Shown here piece after piece: positions 5,682 to 5,704 of a stretch of 5,704 nucleotides of DNA (position 1 is its first letter; each line of letters opens with the position of its first letter). The notes beneath the pieces are model-generated. The model searched no databases and was not told the DNA's origin. It saw only the letters and a program-made list of their open reading frames with translations. A program made the position numbers and the translations under genes. Source of the stretch: JBBAFB01 sp041655595 (lineage in GTDB: Bacteria; Bacillota; DULZ01); NCBI GenBank assembly GCA_041655595.1, contig JBBAFB010000128.1:1-5704 (forward strand), written 5' to 3'.

Positions 5682-5704
5682 TCATCAACACTTAAACCGG
5701 ATTC
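5682..5704. other. Short flank beyond element 2
   Basis: Only 23 bases remain. They show no gene or motif I can assign. The 9-mer AACACTTAA (5687-5695) is identical to the sequence across the right junction of element 1 (1522-1530), which could reflect target-site similarity or chance. Confidence 0.4.

Overview
This window is a piece of bacterial accessory DNA made almost entirely of two IS21-family insertion sequences and the broken genes between them. Strong GGAGG-type ribosome binding sites, fairly AT-rich DNA, a GTG start and the protein flavour (a GalE and a YdcF/DUF218-like protein side by side) suggest a Gram-positive, Clostridia-like host. That host assignment is an inference.

Layout. 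Bases 1-1525 are the right-hand part of a first IS21-family element: the 3' end of istA (2-448), a complete istB (441-1211), then an unusually long 314-base tail ending in a recognisable terminal repeat at 1525. Its end lies directly against codon CTT of a galE gene whose first ~78 codons are missing, so 1526-2278 is a 5'-truncated UDP-glucose 4-epimerase. Next comes a YdcF/DUF218-family gene (2286-2953) that is also dead: apparent ATG-to-ATA start, an internal TAA and a one-base deletion. After a short gene-poor stretch, a GTG-started reading frame for a small membrane protein (3092 onward) runs into the left end of a second, complete IS21-family element (3251-5681, 2431 bp) carrying istA (3383-4888) and istB (4888-5619). 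Only 23 bases of flank follow.

How it works together. In each element IstA (DDE transposase) and IstB (AAA+ helper ATPase) are translated from overlapping genes and act on the terminal repeats. By hand alignment, three ends (right end of element 1, both ends of element 2) share an outer TGTYTTTKG-like tip and subterminal blocks at fixed distances. The two elements are clearly different, diverged members of the family in the same orientation, so this is not a simple composite transposon. The galE, DUF218 and membrane-protein remnants look like a decaying surface-polysaccharide locus.

I found no convincing new biological system. The most useful observations are the exact IS/galE junction, the unexplained long tail of element 1, the shared end architecture, the lack of a clean target duplication around element 2, and the lesions in the DUF218 gene.
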